NCBI GenBank assembly: GCA_036872755.1
Contig: JAVHNS010000008.1
Coordinates: forward strand, 682,001-746,000
DNA from: Orbilia blumenaviensis
Taxonomy: Eukaryota; Ascomycota; Orbiliomycetes; Orbiliales; Orbiliaceae
Length of the DNA stretch: 64,000 nucleotides
Reading direction: 5' to 3'
The notes under the pieces are model-generated. The model ran no database searches. It saw nothing but the letters and a program-made list of their open reading frames with translations, and had not been told where the DNA came from. A program made the position numbers and the translations under genes. This document shows, one piece after another, positions 1-9,988 of this stretch (position 1 is the stretch's first letter; each line of letters begins with the position of its first letter).

Positions 1-923
1 CAATGGGCCGCGCAGACAAATCTGGTACAATGTGGCTACTTCCAGAAGAGTTAATCTATATGGTTGAGCGCGGCAGTCTTGAGTGTTTCTATGAGCAAGA
101 GCAGCAAGAGACCTCAGAGCCAGAGGATAAACAGAAGCAAAGTATCAACATCAATGTTCCGATGAGCGTACAAGCTGTCTATGCGGCTGCGCTTGGGGCC
201 ACTGGTGGATTGGAGCGATACCAGGTTTATGCGAACTTGAAAAGAAGCGGGTATATCGTTTTCCGCGATCCAGACGCACAGTTCGACGACTTATTCAGAA
301 ATGTGGGGTACGAGTATAAGGCTCCTCCTTCAGCAGGGAAGGGGTGGAATCTATGGGGACTGGGGATATTCGAGTCTTTATTCAACGGCACGTTTTGGGG
401 TTCTAGGAAGGGGGATCCATTTCGGCCTATTCTTGCACCAGGCGCCTATAGAAGTTACGCCGAGATGTACATGCGGCTAGCGATTCCAAGGAAAGAGGTT
501 ACATGGACACCGACAACGAAGGCTGGGGATGAAGAACTAAAAAACAACTTGTTTAAAGTTACGTATCACGTCTGGAAGGCACGCCCAAACTTCAAGAAGT
601 CCGCGCCCGGGCCTCCTGACTTTTACATCTGTGTGCTGTCGACACTAGATACCAGGTTGCCGTCATTGGCAGAGGTCGATGGGCTATTCAAAGATATCCC
701 GGCGGCAGATAGGGCAACGGTGCGGCAGAAGGGGCTATATCAGGGGTTGAAAGAGGGGAGAAGGAATGTAATCCTCGCAACGGTGGATTACGGTGTCATA
801 AGCTACATGAAATTCTCGGATTCAAGGTTTGGTGACGAAATGTTGGAGGTAGATCCGCCTGCTAAAGGCAAAGGAAAACCTGGCAACAAGGGAGGTAAAG
901 GCGGGGCTACGCCGAAAAAATGA
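1..923 (+). CDS. SEN54: tRNA-splicing endonuclease subunit Sen54, C-terminal part (5' end outside window)
   Basis: Structural subunit of the tRNA-intron endonuclease (Sen2/Sen34/Sen54/Sen15), which cuts introns from precursor tRNAs. The reading frame is already open at the window edge. The first visible Met lies in MGRADKSGTMWLLPEE, which in this family is an internal stretch of the Sen54 N-terminal domain, so the true start is to the left. Next come a linker rich in E and Q, the endonuclease-fold helix (LERYQVYANLKRSGYIVFR) and a C-terminal strand region (NVILATVDYGVISYMKFSD). The last 20 or so residues are a basic Gly/Lys tail (KGKGKPGNKGGKGG). Sen54 is a non-catalytic partner, and I see no catalytic His/Lys signature. 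The gene ends about 200 bp before the convergent elongin C gene. Family call is firm; full length cannot be judged. Confidence 0.88.
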   Translation, partial: MGRADKSGTMWLLPEELIYMVERGSLECFYEQEQQETSEPEDKQKQSININVPMSVQAVYAAALGATGGLERYQVYANLKRSGYIVFRDPDAQFDDLFRNVGYEYKAPPSAGKGWNLWGLGIFESLFNGTFWGSRKGDPFRPILAPGAYRSYAEMYMRLAIPRKEVTWTPTTKAGDEELKNNLFKVTYHVWKARPNFKKSAPGPPDFYICVLSTLDTRLPSLAEVDGLFKDIPAADRATVRQKGLYQGLKEGRRNVILATVDYGVISYMKFSDSRFGDEMLEVDPPAKGKGKPGNKGGKGGATPKK

Positions 924-1118
924 TATCTTTGACGTTGATCACAAGGCGTCTGGAATTCTCTAGGCCTAAATAGGATGTATATTATGGCTAGCGACGCAAC
1001 CCATATCTTGAATGCCAGAATATCGGCCCAGTAAAATCGTCCTGGAGATTAGATGGTAATTTCGACTCAGTGTAAAGGTATTTAGGGCAACCCAAAATAA
1101 GGACTAATCGTAGTGTCC

Positions 1119-1650
1119 TCACGTCTCCAAAAAGTCGGCAATAGTCAACAACTCCAATCCCATTTCCGCAGGAATCTGGAATTCCGGAACCTGGCCCTTG
1201 TACCCCGAATACTTGTGCTTGTAAATAAAGTACTCGCAAACCTTCTCCAAAACAGCACCGCTACATATTTTTAATAGAAAATATTAGTTAACTAGTAGAC
1301 TTCCAGGAAACAGCAATCCATATTCAGTACTAACCGCATCTCCTCAAAATTGACGCAGTTTTCTTTGGCTTCGATGTAGCCGCCTAAAAAATCCACATTC
1401 CATATTAGATATTGTCTATAGGACGGGGCTTGGTGTAGTATTTGGGGGAAATACGTACTGTTCTTATTGAACATATTCCTTATTGTTTTCGACGCGAAAG
1501 CGCATTTTTTGGGCAGGACAAACTATATCAATTAATCAGTAACTCATCACAGTAGCTAGAACAGCTATAGAAAGAAGAACTATGGTTAACCTGAAACCCG
1601 TCATTGCTTACGAGGGTGATAAAGCCCTCATCATCGATTTGTTCTGACAT
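1119..1650 (-). CDS. ELC1: Elongin C (Skp1-fold ubiquitin-ligase adaptor), four exons
   Basis: Skp1/BTB-fold adaptor that links substrate receptors to cullins; in fungi it acts in ubiquitination of stalled RNA polymerase II and in related cullin-3 complexes. No single reading frame covers it. I joined exons by splice sites: exon 1 starts MSEQIDDEGFITLVSNDGFQ. Exon 2 reads FVLPKKCAFASKTIRNMFNKN. Exon 3 reads GYIEAKENCVNFEEMR. Exon 4 reads GAVLEKVCEYFIYKHKYSGYK and ends in AEMGLELLTIADFLET. These match the elongin C order: first strand, the conserved KK.AF.SKTIR.M helix, the EMR strand and the YF.YKHKY helix. All introns have GT..AG ends; the exon 3 acceptor follows a run of T and the others follow AT-rich stretches. 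Length (about 105 aa) is normal. It is divergent from the gene starting at 2008 and convergent with SEN54. Confidence 0.87.
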
Positions 1651-2007
1651 CTCCTTGGTTGTTTGTAATACTCCGCGTGTGGTGTGGGATGTAAGAGCTT
1701 AGCTTAACGAAGCTCTGGCGTCGAAGAGTCAAGCAATCCATAAACAAGAGTGATGTTTGTCCCTCCAAGACTTACCTAATAAAGTAATATTAGACAGCAA
1801 ACACAACGAACTTAAATCCCCTACAACAAGCTCAACGCATTTCGATATTTCCCCCGTTTTGGAGGACGACGACAGCTCTGAGACTAGGACAACTCGACTG
1901 TGTAAAATATCGGCAATTCTGTGAAGGCAAATTGAGCATATATTCCGATTATTCAGAGTGTCACTTCCATTGATAATGTTAAGAGAAGTCTAGATATCAC
2001 CTTCTTC

Positions 2008-2965
2008 GTGCCAAACATGGCCGACCTCCCCTCCCATATAGCTTCTAGAATAGACTCCATAACTTCATTCTTAGCTAGACCAGACTCGATCACTGATAAC
2101 ACCGACTATCTTTCCCTTTCCTCCATCTCAGCTCCGGATGCTGAGAAGATTAGGGATGCCCTTGTCAATGAACCAATCTTCGAATCTTCTACCGCCCGGT
2201 TCACATATGACGCCGAATTCCAACAGATTAGGATTACAAGAGCGAATGCAGTGATCAATACCACAGCAGGGTGGCTTCAACTTCAGGAACAGGCATGGAA
2301 AAAGGCGGGAATCTTACCCGAAGTATATGAGAACGACATTACCGCTTTTTGTGGTGTTGGTATGTATGGAACCTTGTCATACACTTAGACTAACCCCTCA
2401 AGGAATTGTCTCTAAAACAAGTTTATCTACAGAATTTAGGAACTTCACCGGTCAAATCCACTCCAATACCATAAAAACACCAAACTATTGCATGATGCCA
2501 TGGACTTCTACATTCCCTTCCATCGTTGTAGAAACAGGGTACACCCAACCGGTAACAGATCTTGAACGTGACAAAGAATTATGGAAAAGTGCAACAAATG
2601 GCAAAACAAAAGTCGTTATACTTACAAAATTTTCGATGACAGCGAGGAAGACTATTATGGGAGTGGTTAATTTCCACCGAGTTAATGGGAAGGGTGGGGT
2701 CGGGACGTGTTCAAAATATGTATACACTATCCCTGTTCATGCTTTTCATGATAACGAAGAAACTTACTATATCATTTAGACAATATTTCCAGCCCCAGTC
2801 ACGAACTATGAGCAAAACTATCATATTTCATTAGGAGAGATATATGGATGGACATCTCCAGAAGGTGTAGATGCAGATACAGAGTTAGCACTTAGCATAT
2901 CAGAGCTTCGGGATATTTGTCGGCGGGTATTAATTAGTAGCGGCCTGGTGCCGGACCAGAATTAA
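2008..2965 (+). CDS. Conserved fungal protein of unknown function, possible nuclease-like fold
   Basis: I know this only as a widespread fungal hypothetical family. Exon 1 begins MPNMADLPSHIASRIDSITS (an alternative Met is three codons on) and contains the helix SAPDAEKIRDALVNEPIFES. A first intron starting at GTATGT near 2360 joins to the exon with NFTGQIHSNTIKTPNYCMM. The core pattern FPSIVVETGYTQ, then LERDKELWKS, then TKVVILTKF, is the most conserved part. The in-frame TAG at 2777-2779 is the end of a 60-nt intron (2720-2779, GTATAC..TTTAG). Translation resumes as TIFPAPVTNYEQNYHISLGE and stops at 2965, giving about 270 aa. The spacing E...D...K is compatible with a PD-(D/E)XK-like fold, but this is only a guess. 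The gene appears intact. Confidence 0.66.
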
Positions 2966-4270
2966 TACACAATAATATATTGTATTGAATACTCTTCTGG
3001 ATGTGTAGCCTCCCCCAGTGCTATAGGTATAACGGCGGTGTGAGCCTCAGGCATCCAATTCACGCTAGCATCATATCCATATCTGAATTCTAATACCCAC
3101 ACTAGACTCACATACAGTTCCTGGATTTGAGAATCATACAAGGCCCTAACGGAAGGTGCCTTCGGGATATCCCGACTGACGTGGCGGCTGGGGCGTTGGA
3201 AAGGTTTACAGAAACAAGACATAATCAACGGGGAGTATGTCGAGACGACAGGCGGAAATCAATATATACTTAGGTATACTCCAACGAGACCAGGTATGCT
3301 AAATATATCTCAAAATATCACATCGGCGCGCCATCCAAAAGTGGCAGACTTCAGATAAAGAGCGAAGATTTATACTTCCTTAGGTATTCCTTTGACGGGA
3401 GCATATGTGCTGTGTACTAAACCACGGAGTCAGGCTAAGCTAAGAAGATTAGATGATTTTAAGGGTACACGTATACTACTTGGCAATTAGCATATATTTG
3501 AGTTTACAGTACGTTAGACCATGCATGTTTAAGGTACCTACCGGATATAGGTGTACCTATATCTACAATGAAGTACTAGTACTAGCTAGTACTAGGAGCT
3601 GACTGTACAATTACATACCTCTACACAGAAGCCGAAGTTTATATTCCCTGCTTTAACTACTGTTTTTTCTGTATTGAAGACTTGTTCTTAAGATGTAGAC
3701 GATATTATAAGAAAGGCCTTTGAAGGAAAGATAGCCTGAAGGGTTCTTGCTAGCTCTAAGCTACTCGGCGCACAATAATTCATGAAGGTAATGAGTGGCT
3801 GATATATATCATTTCCGGACCATGGTTAACTCTAAGCATTTTACTAATATATTACTAGGTATCCATATCTATATGCTAGTTCTCCCTCGACATATCTCTA
3901 GATACCTACTTAAGTGCTTAAGTATTTATCTACCCTGTAGGTTGTACCTACCAGGTATGTGCCTACTAAGTACATCTGTACAAATACATGTATGTACATG
4001 TACATATAGCTTCCAAACAAAGTAACCATAAAAAGTCTAAACACCTAGTCTCGTAATATACGACGCTTTGTTGGCAGGTGACAACACCATACTTTTTTGT
4101 TCTTCCTCCAAGATCTTTATGGCTCTAGGGCACCGAGTTATTGTTCTCTAGCATATCATTAACCTAGCGCGCGCATTACCAACTACCTCCAGCACACGAA
4201 ATAATTAACTATATCACACACGGCTTCCACAAAAACTATAGCCAGGCATATCTTGCAAGGATTTGCCTAA
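2966..4270. other. AT-rich intergenic gap with TAC/CTA-type short palindromic repeats
   Basis: No gene that I recognise. The stretch 3440-3620 and again 3850-3990 is dense in overlapping tacct/aggta/ctagta motifs, for example alternating agtactagt and ggtacct. An 88-codon frame on the minus strand at 2962-3228 has no recognisable motif and overlaps the 3' end of the neighbouring gene. Confidence 0.5.
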
Positions 4271-5283
4271 CCTACATGGTATGATAGACTAGCGTTGATA
4301 AACTGGTTAGTCTCAGTCCTGGGGCTTGTGGTTGGGAAACTAAACGCGGGGTTCAGTGCTAAGTTTTACACGACGGGCCAGCGAGTAAGTAATTACTTAA
4401 CCTCAAATCTAGGCGCCATAGGCGAGGCTGCTTATGACCTAAGTAATCAAGGTATTCAAAAGACCGGATACTGGTGCTATTACGATCAACACGATGTCCG
4501 GAAATCAGGATCTAGAAAGGATGCTCTTCAAAAAGTAAGATTTCCGTCAGTCTCTTTGCCCCACTCCACCCTTAATTTATTCAGTCATACCTCGTGCCTA
4601 TTTGAAAACTAATATACCTCTAATGATAAATCAGAACACCCCTTTATCTCTATTCAGAGCCCGACGTTACTTTAATCGTAGGGTCCCAAAAAGAGGAAAT
4701 GGAGGTACACGAGAGCGTGGTCGCCGTATATTCGGACTTCTTTAAAGCCGCGTTGCGTTCGGGGCTGAAAGAGTCCTATGAAAAGCGCATTGAACTTCCA
4801 GAAATCAATCCAGATATCCTTATTGTCATTCTTAACTGGCTCTATAGGGTGCCACTTACGCCACTATTCAATCCAGACCTCGATACACCAGAGACACTTG
4901 CTACCGCTTTATCACTTCCTATGGTGGAGAAGTTAAATTCCATACTCCGGACCTTTGATTTCTTGCAAATTAAGAATGCAGAAGTCCATTACATCCGGTT
5001 TTTAGAAGATAAAATGCGGGGCCCAAAACCTTTGCCGGACGTTCATGGGATGTTTAGTCCACGCGTGAGTATTATTAAGGGATTAGATAGCGTCTATAGG
5101 TATGGCTATTGCATCAAGGCAGATTCTCTAAGGAACCTATTCGGAGCGCTTGTCAAACAGTCATCATTCGCTATCATCTGGTTGAAGGAGGATTTGGCAG
5201 GGTTACAGGAACCTGATGCAATGTGTCTTCGGGACATTTGCGCAGCGTTGCTCGATAGTATAGGCGAAGGAAGAAAAGGGTGA
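4271..5283 (+). CDS. BTB/POZ domain protein, 5' end unresolved
   Basis: BTB domains mediate dimerisation and often bind cullin-3; the target of this one is unknown. Exon 1 is an open frame up to 4534 (AYDLSNQGIQKTG.., then RKDALQK). An intron at 4535-4659 (GTAAGA..CAGAG, branch-like CTAATGA) joins to PDVTLIVGSQKEE. The BTB core follows: MEVHESVVAVYSDFFKAALR, then GLKES, then IELPEINPDILIVILNWLY. This is the D-V-T-V-VG, H..VV...S.FF.AA, ES pattern of the family. The C-terminal half is helical with no second known domain. No ATG is in frame upstream of the BTB exon: the frame opens after a stop at 4268-4270 and has only TTG near 4295. Either an upstream exon exists, or the 5' end is damaged, or translation begins at Met 4699, which would cut the first BTB strand. 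Confidence 0.7.
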
Positions 5284-5514
5284 ACTGATACGACTAAATG
5301 AATAGCTAAAATCGCCCCTGTGGACATCTCGAGAATGGAAGAGTAGGAAATGAGGGGTGGGTGATGGAACCCAGAAGTTCTCGAGAAGCAAAGGCAGAAA
5401 CTATTATTCAGGTAATTTCTAAACCAAACCAATAAAGCACGAGCCGAAAATCACCCAGACCATATGTATCTGGCCCATGCGGCCAAGTAGTGCGTACACA
5501 CGTAAGATCTATAG

Positions 5515-8500
5515 CTACGTTCGCATCCCCCCCCTCCCCTCCCTCGGCGATCCCAAATCTCCATCATCATCAACCTCTTCCTCCAACTCCACTCCATCAT
5601 TCAACTCTGAATACTCATACGATCTACCCTCCCCTCTTCCTCTCCCAGAATTATTGGAACTACCCCTCCTAAAGAAACTTGTAATGCTGAAATCCTTAAC
5701 CCTAAACTGGATCCACTCCCCTGCCACTACTAGCCACGCCCAAACCTTATCTTGCATTTCCGCCTCGCCGGTATCATCCCTCGGATGCTCCCTATTCTCT
5801 ACTTTGAATTGGTACTTTAATAAGTCTTTTGGCGTAACTAGACCGCATAGCCTCCCTCTTTGTTCTACTAGTATCACTCTGGGTCCCAACTTTTTGAACA
5901 CTCGCATAACTGTCTCTAACGCCATTCGGGGATGAACAGTTATTGGTGTTCCATCAATGAAACGGCTGAAATCTATGCTGTTTGAGAAGGACGAGCTGGC
6001 TAACGGAGGTTGGTCTTGGATTGGGGAAAGGGTCGGAGATGAGGGGTTTGTGGGAATCGTAAAGAAGCAGCGTGTGTTCTGGGATAGTGCCCTTTCCTTT
6101 CGTGCGCGATCTGGAGGACTGAGGTCAGAGTGATACATATTATAGTCTACGGGGTTGGGGGCGGTGGGTACCTATTGCATATCTCAACTCCGTTCTGCCA
6201 ATATACCCAATTAAAAGATTCGAGGATCTATCCTGAACGACGGGGAATCCACGGTAATCATGGTCTTTCAATAAATGTTCTATCCTAATGTCAGCTAAAA
6301 CCCTCATACCATATAAGTTCGAATCCATTTCCCCTGTACCTAGCTCATTCAACCCCATTCCCGTCGCGGGGATTACTGATGCCCGTTCACTCATAACCTG
6401 TGATACCGGAATTCCAAAGCTATGTTCTTCCTTGTTATCCAGAAACGGAAACCCGTTGAACCAAATCATTCGATCCGCAATTCCACCTTTTCCAAAGTTG
6501 CTGCTAACAATTTTGGTAACACCGACCACGATCATGGTGGGGAGGATATAGGTTAATGCGCCGGTGAGTTCGAACATAATAACGACGACTGAAACGGTGA
6601 GATGCATTATGCCGCTAAGTGCGGCAGCAGCACCTAGGAAAGCATACGTTCCCGGGGTTATACACTATATGATCCATCAGCAACCATAAACCTTCTATGA
6701 GAAACGTATGTAAACTCACAGGAACATCAGGCGCACAGCTAGAAAAGAAACTTGACGTCGGATACGCCTCAAACAGCGCCTGTACTAATATTCCAAGCGT
6801 CCGTCCGAACGACGCACCAATCGCCATAGAGGGTACGAAGATACCCGCCGGGACTTTACAGCCGTATGAAATGATGACTAAGAATATACGGAGAACCGTT
6901 GCTATTACAAGGGATAAGATGTTCCGCCAGCGGTAGTCTGGGCTGTCCAGTGGATCAATTATCAGTTTGGGGGCACAGCCGTAAGCTGGGAGGGTGAACG
7001 TACTCGCAAAGATTATTATAGTCCATTCCCTCGCACTCCCTAAACAGGATTTCCATACTCTCGGTCATATCTATCCTCAAAAAGTGGTTCGGGTAGCAGA
7101 GCAATGCTGTGGCTCCAGCTAAAAATGTAGCTTCGGCGACGGCATAGGACGTCAAAAACCTCTTCCTGAACGCCTGAGCTCTCAAGTTCCACTTGATAAC
7201 GAATGCGCCGTACAATCCGCCAAAGATACCAATAATGATATAAAACACGATCTCAAAGAAGTGCCAGTCGCGATCATAGTGAACCTGGAACATGACCAAC
7301 TGCCCTGTGCGGAAAGGATTCATTGCCTAAGAAATCACTTATTAGCCCCACTATCCAGAGCCCCGAGTACCGGAGTTTATGGGGCATACCGCCAAAGTTG
7401 CCGTAGCCACCAAGGCGCAGAAGTAACTCCTCCACATAGTCTTCAAAGGAAACTTCGACGACATCTCCTCCAACGAGAATAGCACCCCACCGATAGGGCT
7501 GCCGAACGCAACCGCCACACCCGCAGCCGCACAAGCTGAAAAGATTTCCCTTGTCTTCGAAGCGCTCCTCTTGTACTTCTGGAAGAACCGGCTTATCACG
7601 TTTCCCGTGCATACCGCGTAATGGACACTGGGCCCCTCCTTTCCAACACTCAGCCCAGAACCTATTGTTAATGGTAGAGCGATAGATTTGATAAGTAGCG
7701 TCCAAAAGCCGAGGAAACCCTTCATAACAAAGCCCGCGATGATACATTTTATCTCTGAAATACCGGAACCGGCGGCGTAGGGTGCGAAGGAGCGGACGAG
7801 GTTGGCACTAATCCAGGCGAATAAGATGGAAAATAGTATGTATATCACGTAATTTACGCCACTGAAGTAGCTGTGCGGTATCCAGTTCTCGCAGCCTATC
7901 ATAAATCAGCAAGCGGGACTACTCTAGAATGTGAAAGTATGGGTCACGTACCTTCAGCCTCTCCCCAGCAGCAGAACTTCTCATTGAGATAGAACCCTGT
8001 CCTACAATGGCCGAGCTTAATATCCGACAGCCATTCTGTCACGATACTCAAAAATGCTGCATTCAGACCAATACAGGCGCCTATACCCGTCCCATCAGCA
8101 CATCCCACTTGCACCCCCGCCAAAACCACGACAGAAAAGAAACTAACCAACCAGACTAACCACAATCCACGCTTGCCCGGCTTCATAGGACTCCCATATC
8201 CTCCTTCTCCATCCGACTCTACCAGATATAAAGTTACCGGAGCTTCGCTGTTGTAGTCGGCGTTGTAGTTGTGCTTTTGCGGCGTCTTGGACCCAGTCTA
8301 TGTATTTGCTAGAGGTTTTAGAATTCCTTAAGCAACTCCTTGCCAGCAGCTCCTTTTTTAATCGAAAAAAAGATGCAGAAAAAAACCAAATTTTTTCCAG
8401 AGAGGGTTGTTGAGGGTGGGGAGGGTGCGCAGGAGGAAGGAGTACCTATGGTGGTGAAGTCCTAAACCACGACTATTAGCTATACTAGTCCTAACGGTGC

Positions 8501-8697
8501 TATCAAAGTACTGGAGTAAAGCGCCATACCTCATATCGTTTAATTTCCTCGATTTCTTGTATGTGCTCGCGCCTGTCGCTCCTTGAATCATGAGAATGCC
8601 GTCCAGCTTCCACAGCCGATATCGCGAGAGACAGTCGAGAAGAGCGAGACCCCAAGGAACTGCGCCGTAGCGGCGGCCGCGGGGAAGGGTCCGGCAT
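5515..8697 (-). CDS. CLC-family chloride channel/exchanger (Gef1/CLC-3-5 type) with two CBS domains
   Basis: Intracellular CLC transporter that supplies counter-ion for acidification of Golgi and endosomes. Exon 1 starts [16 protein letters not shown]; a 16-nt microexon (8446-8461) encodes DFTTI, leading to [10 protein letters not shown]. The membrane part carries the family signatures [16 protein letters not shown] (gating Glu) and [13 protein letters not shown]. The second Glu of SLEE sits at the proton-glutamate position of CLC antiporters, where channels usually have Val, so Cl-/H+ exchange is likely. The other selectivity motif is [19 protein letters not shown]1 spans [16 protein letters not shown] to [13 protein letters not shown]2 spans [17 protein letters not shown] to [15 protein letters not shown]. 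The C-tail is acidic ([10 protein letters not shown]). Several introns interrupt the frame; one falls within [13 protein letters not shown]. It is divergent from the histone-fold gene (370 bp apart) and convergent with the BTB gene. It appears intact. Confidence 0.9.
8446..8461 (-). other. 16-nt microexon of the CLC gene
   Basis: Read on the minus strand, GACTTCACCACCATAG lies between TTTAG and GTACTC. It bridges exon 1, ending in KRYE, to the next exon beginning in the codon for Asp of DWVQD. The joined sequence KRYE-DFTTI-DWVQD keeps frame and matches the conserved N-terminal cytosolic segment of fungal CLC proteins. Confidence 0.75.
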
Positions 8698-9067
8698 ATG
8701 TCGTCAGGACCGCCTATCTACGCAGCTGCACTCATCCGCCAAAGTATTTTGGATTTTCGGTAGATTTATCGGCGGGAGATGTAAGGATATAGGATGCTCG
8801 AAGGGTTGAGATGAAGTTTCGCAATTTGTGTTAAGTTGGTCTCTTCTACTTTGCGTAAGCTATTTCCATGCTTGCGTTTATTGTTCCATTAAGATGCCCT
8901 GCTTTGACGACGCCCAACCGAACGTGACAAGGACAGGCTTCACTTCCTCTATCTACATCAACATCATCGTAATCTAATCAGCATATCGATACTTCAAATA
9001 AAACCGCAACCATACGGTCCCAGTCTCGAATCCCATCGCCCGCGGCTTACTCGTGATCTATATAACC

Positions 9068-9718
9068 ATGGGGTACAATACCAACGCGATTCCTCCCAAA
9101 CGTAAGCGCGAAGACTGGGACGGCACCTCATACCTCCCGCGTAAGCTCGCGCCTCAGACCCAGGCCCACATGCACACATACCTCCCTAGCTAACACTAAC
9201 ATGACACCCCAGTCGCCCGTGTCCGCAAGATCATAAAGTTAGACGACGATATCGATGCCTGTACCCCCGCAGCCGCCTTCCTGATCTCCGTCGCAGCCGA
9301 AGAGTTCATCTGGCATATCGCCGAGCAAGCTCATAAAATGACCAAAGTTGAGAAGAAACCAAGGAAAAATATTCAATATAAAGATCTAGCGAATGCGGTT
9401 GCGAGAATAGACAATTTGGAATTCCTATCAGACGTCATTCCTCGGACGGTCCCGTTTGGGAAGGCTATGATGAAGAAGATGGGTGCTGGGGGGAAGAAAG
9501 CTAGTGCCGGCGAGGGTACGTCGAAGGAAGACTCTAGTGCAAAAGGTGCTAATGTCACGAATATCACTGGCGGGGAGGATGAGGCGTCTGACGGTGGTTC
9601 TCCTAGTAGTGAAACTATGCGGCTCAAGGACCTGCACCTCTCACAACCTAGCGGGTCGGGGACGAAGAAAGGCAGGAAGGTGTCGCGGGACCAGGACGGA
9701 GACTTGACGATGCAATGA
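9068..9718 (+). CDS. Histone-fold CBF/NF-Y protein, Dpb3/CHRAC-type subunit
   Basis: Histone-fold subunit related to Dpb3 of DNA polymerase epsilon and to the CHRAC small subunits; it would pair with a Dpb4-type partner and bind DNA. Exon 1 (9068-9140) encodes MGYNTNAIPPKRKREDWDG, with a basic PPKRKR that looks like a nuclear signal. A 72-nt intron (9141-9212, several CTAAC-like branch sites) splits the codon before ARVRKIIKLDDDIDACTPAA. The fold continues with AAFLISVAAEEFIWHIAEQA, then KPRKNIQYKDLANAVAR and a C-helix LEFLSDVIPRT. The tail is low-complexity, rich in G, S, K and E, and ends in DGDLTMQ. The first intron is well placed because it restores LPLARVRKIIKLD. Dpb3 and other CHRAC/NF-YC-like members cannot be separated by eye. 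Confidence 0.85.
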
Positions 9719-9988
9719 AGAAGAACTTCCAGCCCTTTTCCACATATCATCGCCATCACAATCCTTTTAATCCTTTTGTAACCATCATGATACCCGCGCA
9801 CGCATGCTATAGACCGGCGTTTATCCTTTTAATTAGATTAGGTAATATGGTAAAGGCATAGAACTCCTCTATGGTTAGATATCCTTTTTTTTCTATCCAA
9901 TGCCCAAGGGACCTGGTAAACAGCTCCCTAACAAAAATATGTACAGAAATATCATTTTATATACAAATGCGTAGCGCTTTTTGAGGTA

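Noticed and set aside
2777..2779. In-frame stop in the gene at 2008-2965, taken as a pseudogene sign
   Set aside because: It is the last three bases of a 60-nt intron with proper ends and frame-restoring length.
2962..3228. 88-codon minus-strand frame
   Set aside because: No motif, overlaps the stop of the plus-strand gene and looks like chance.
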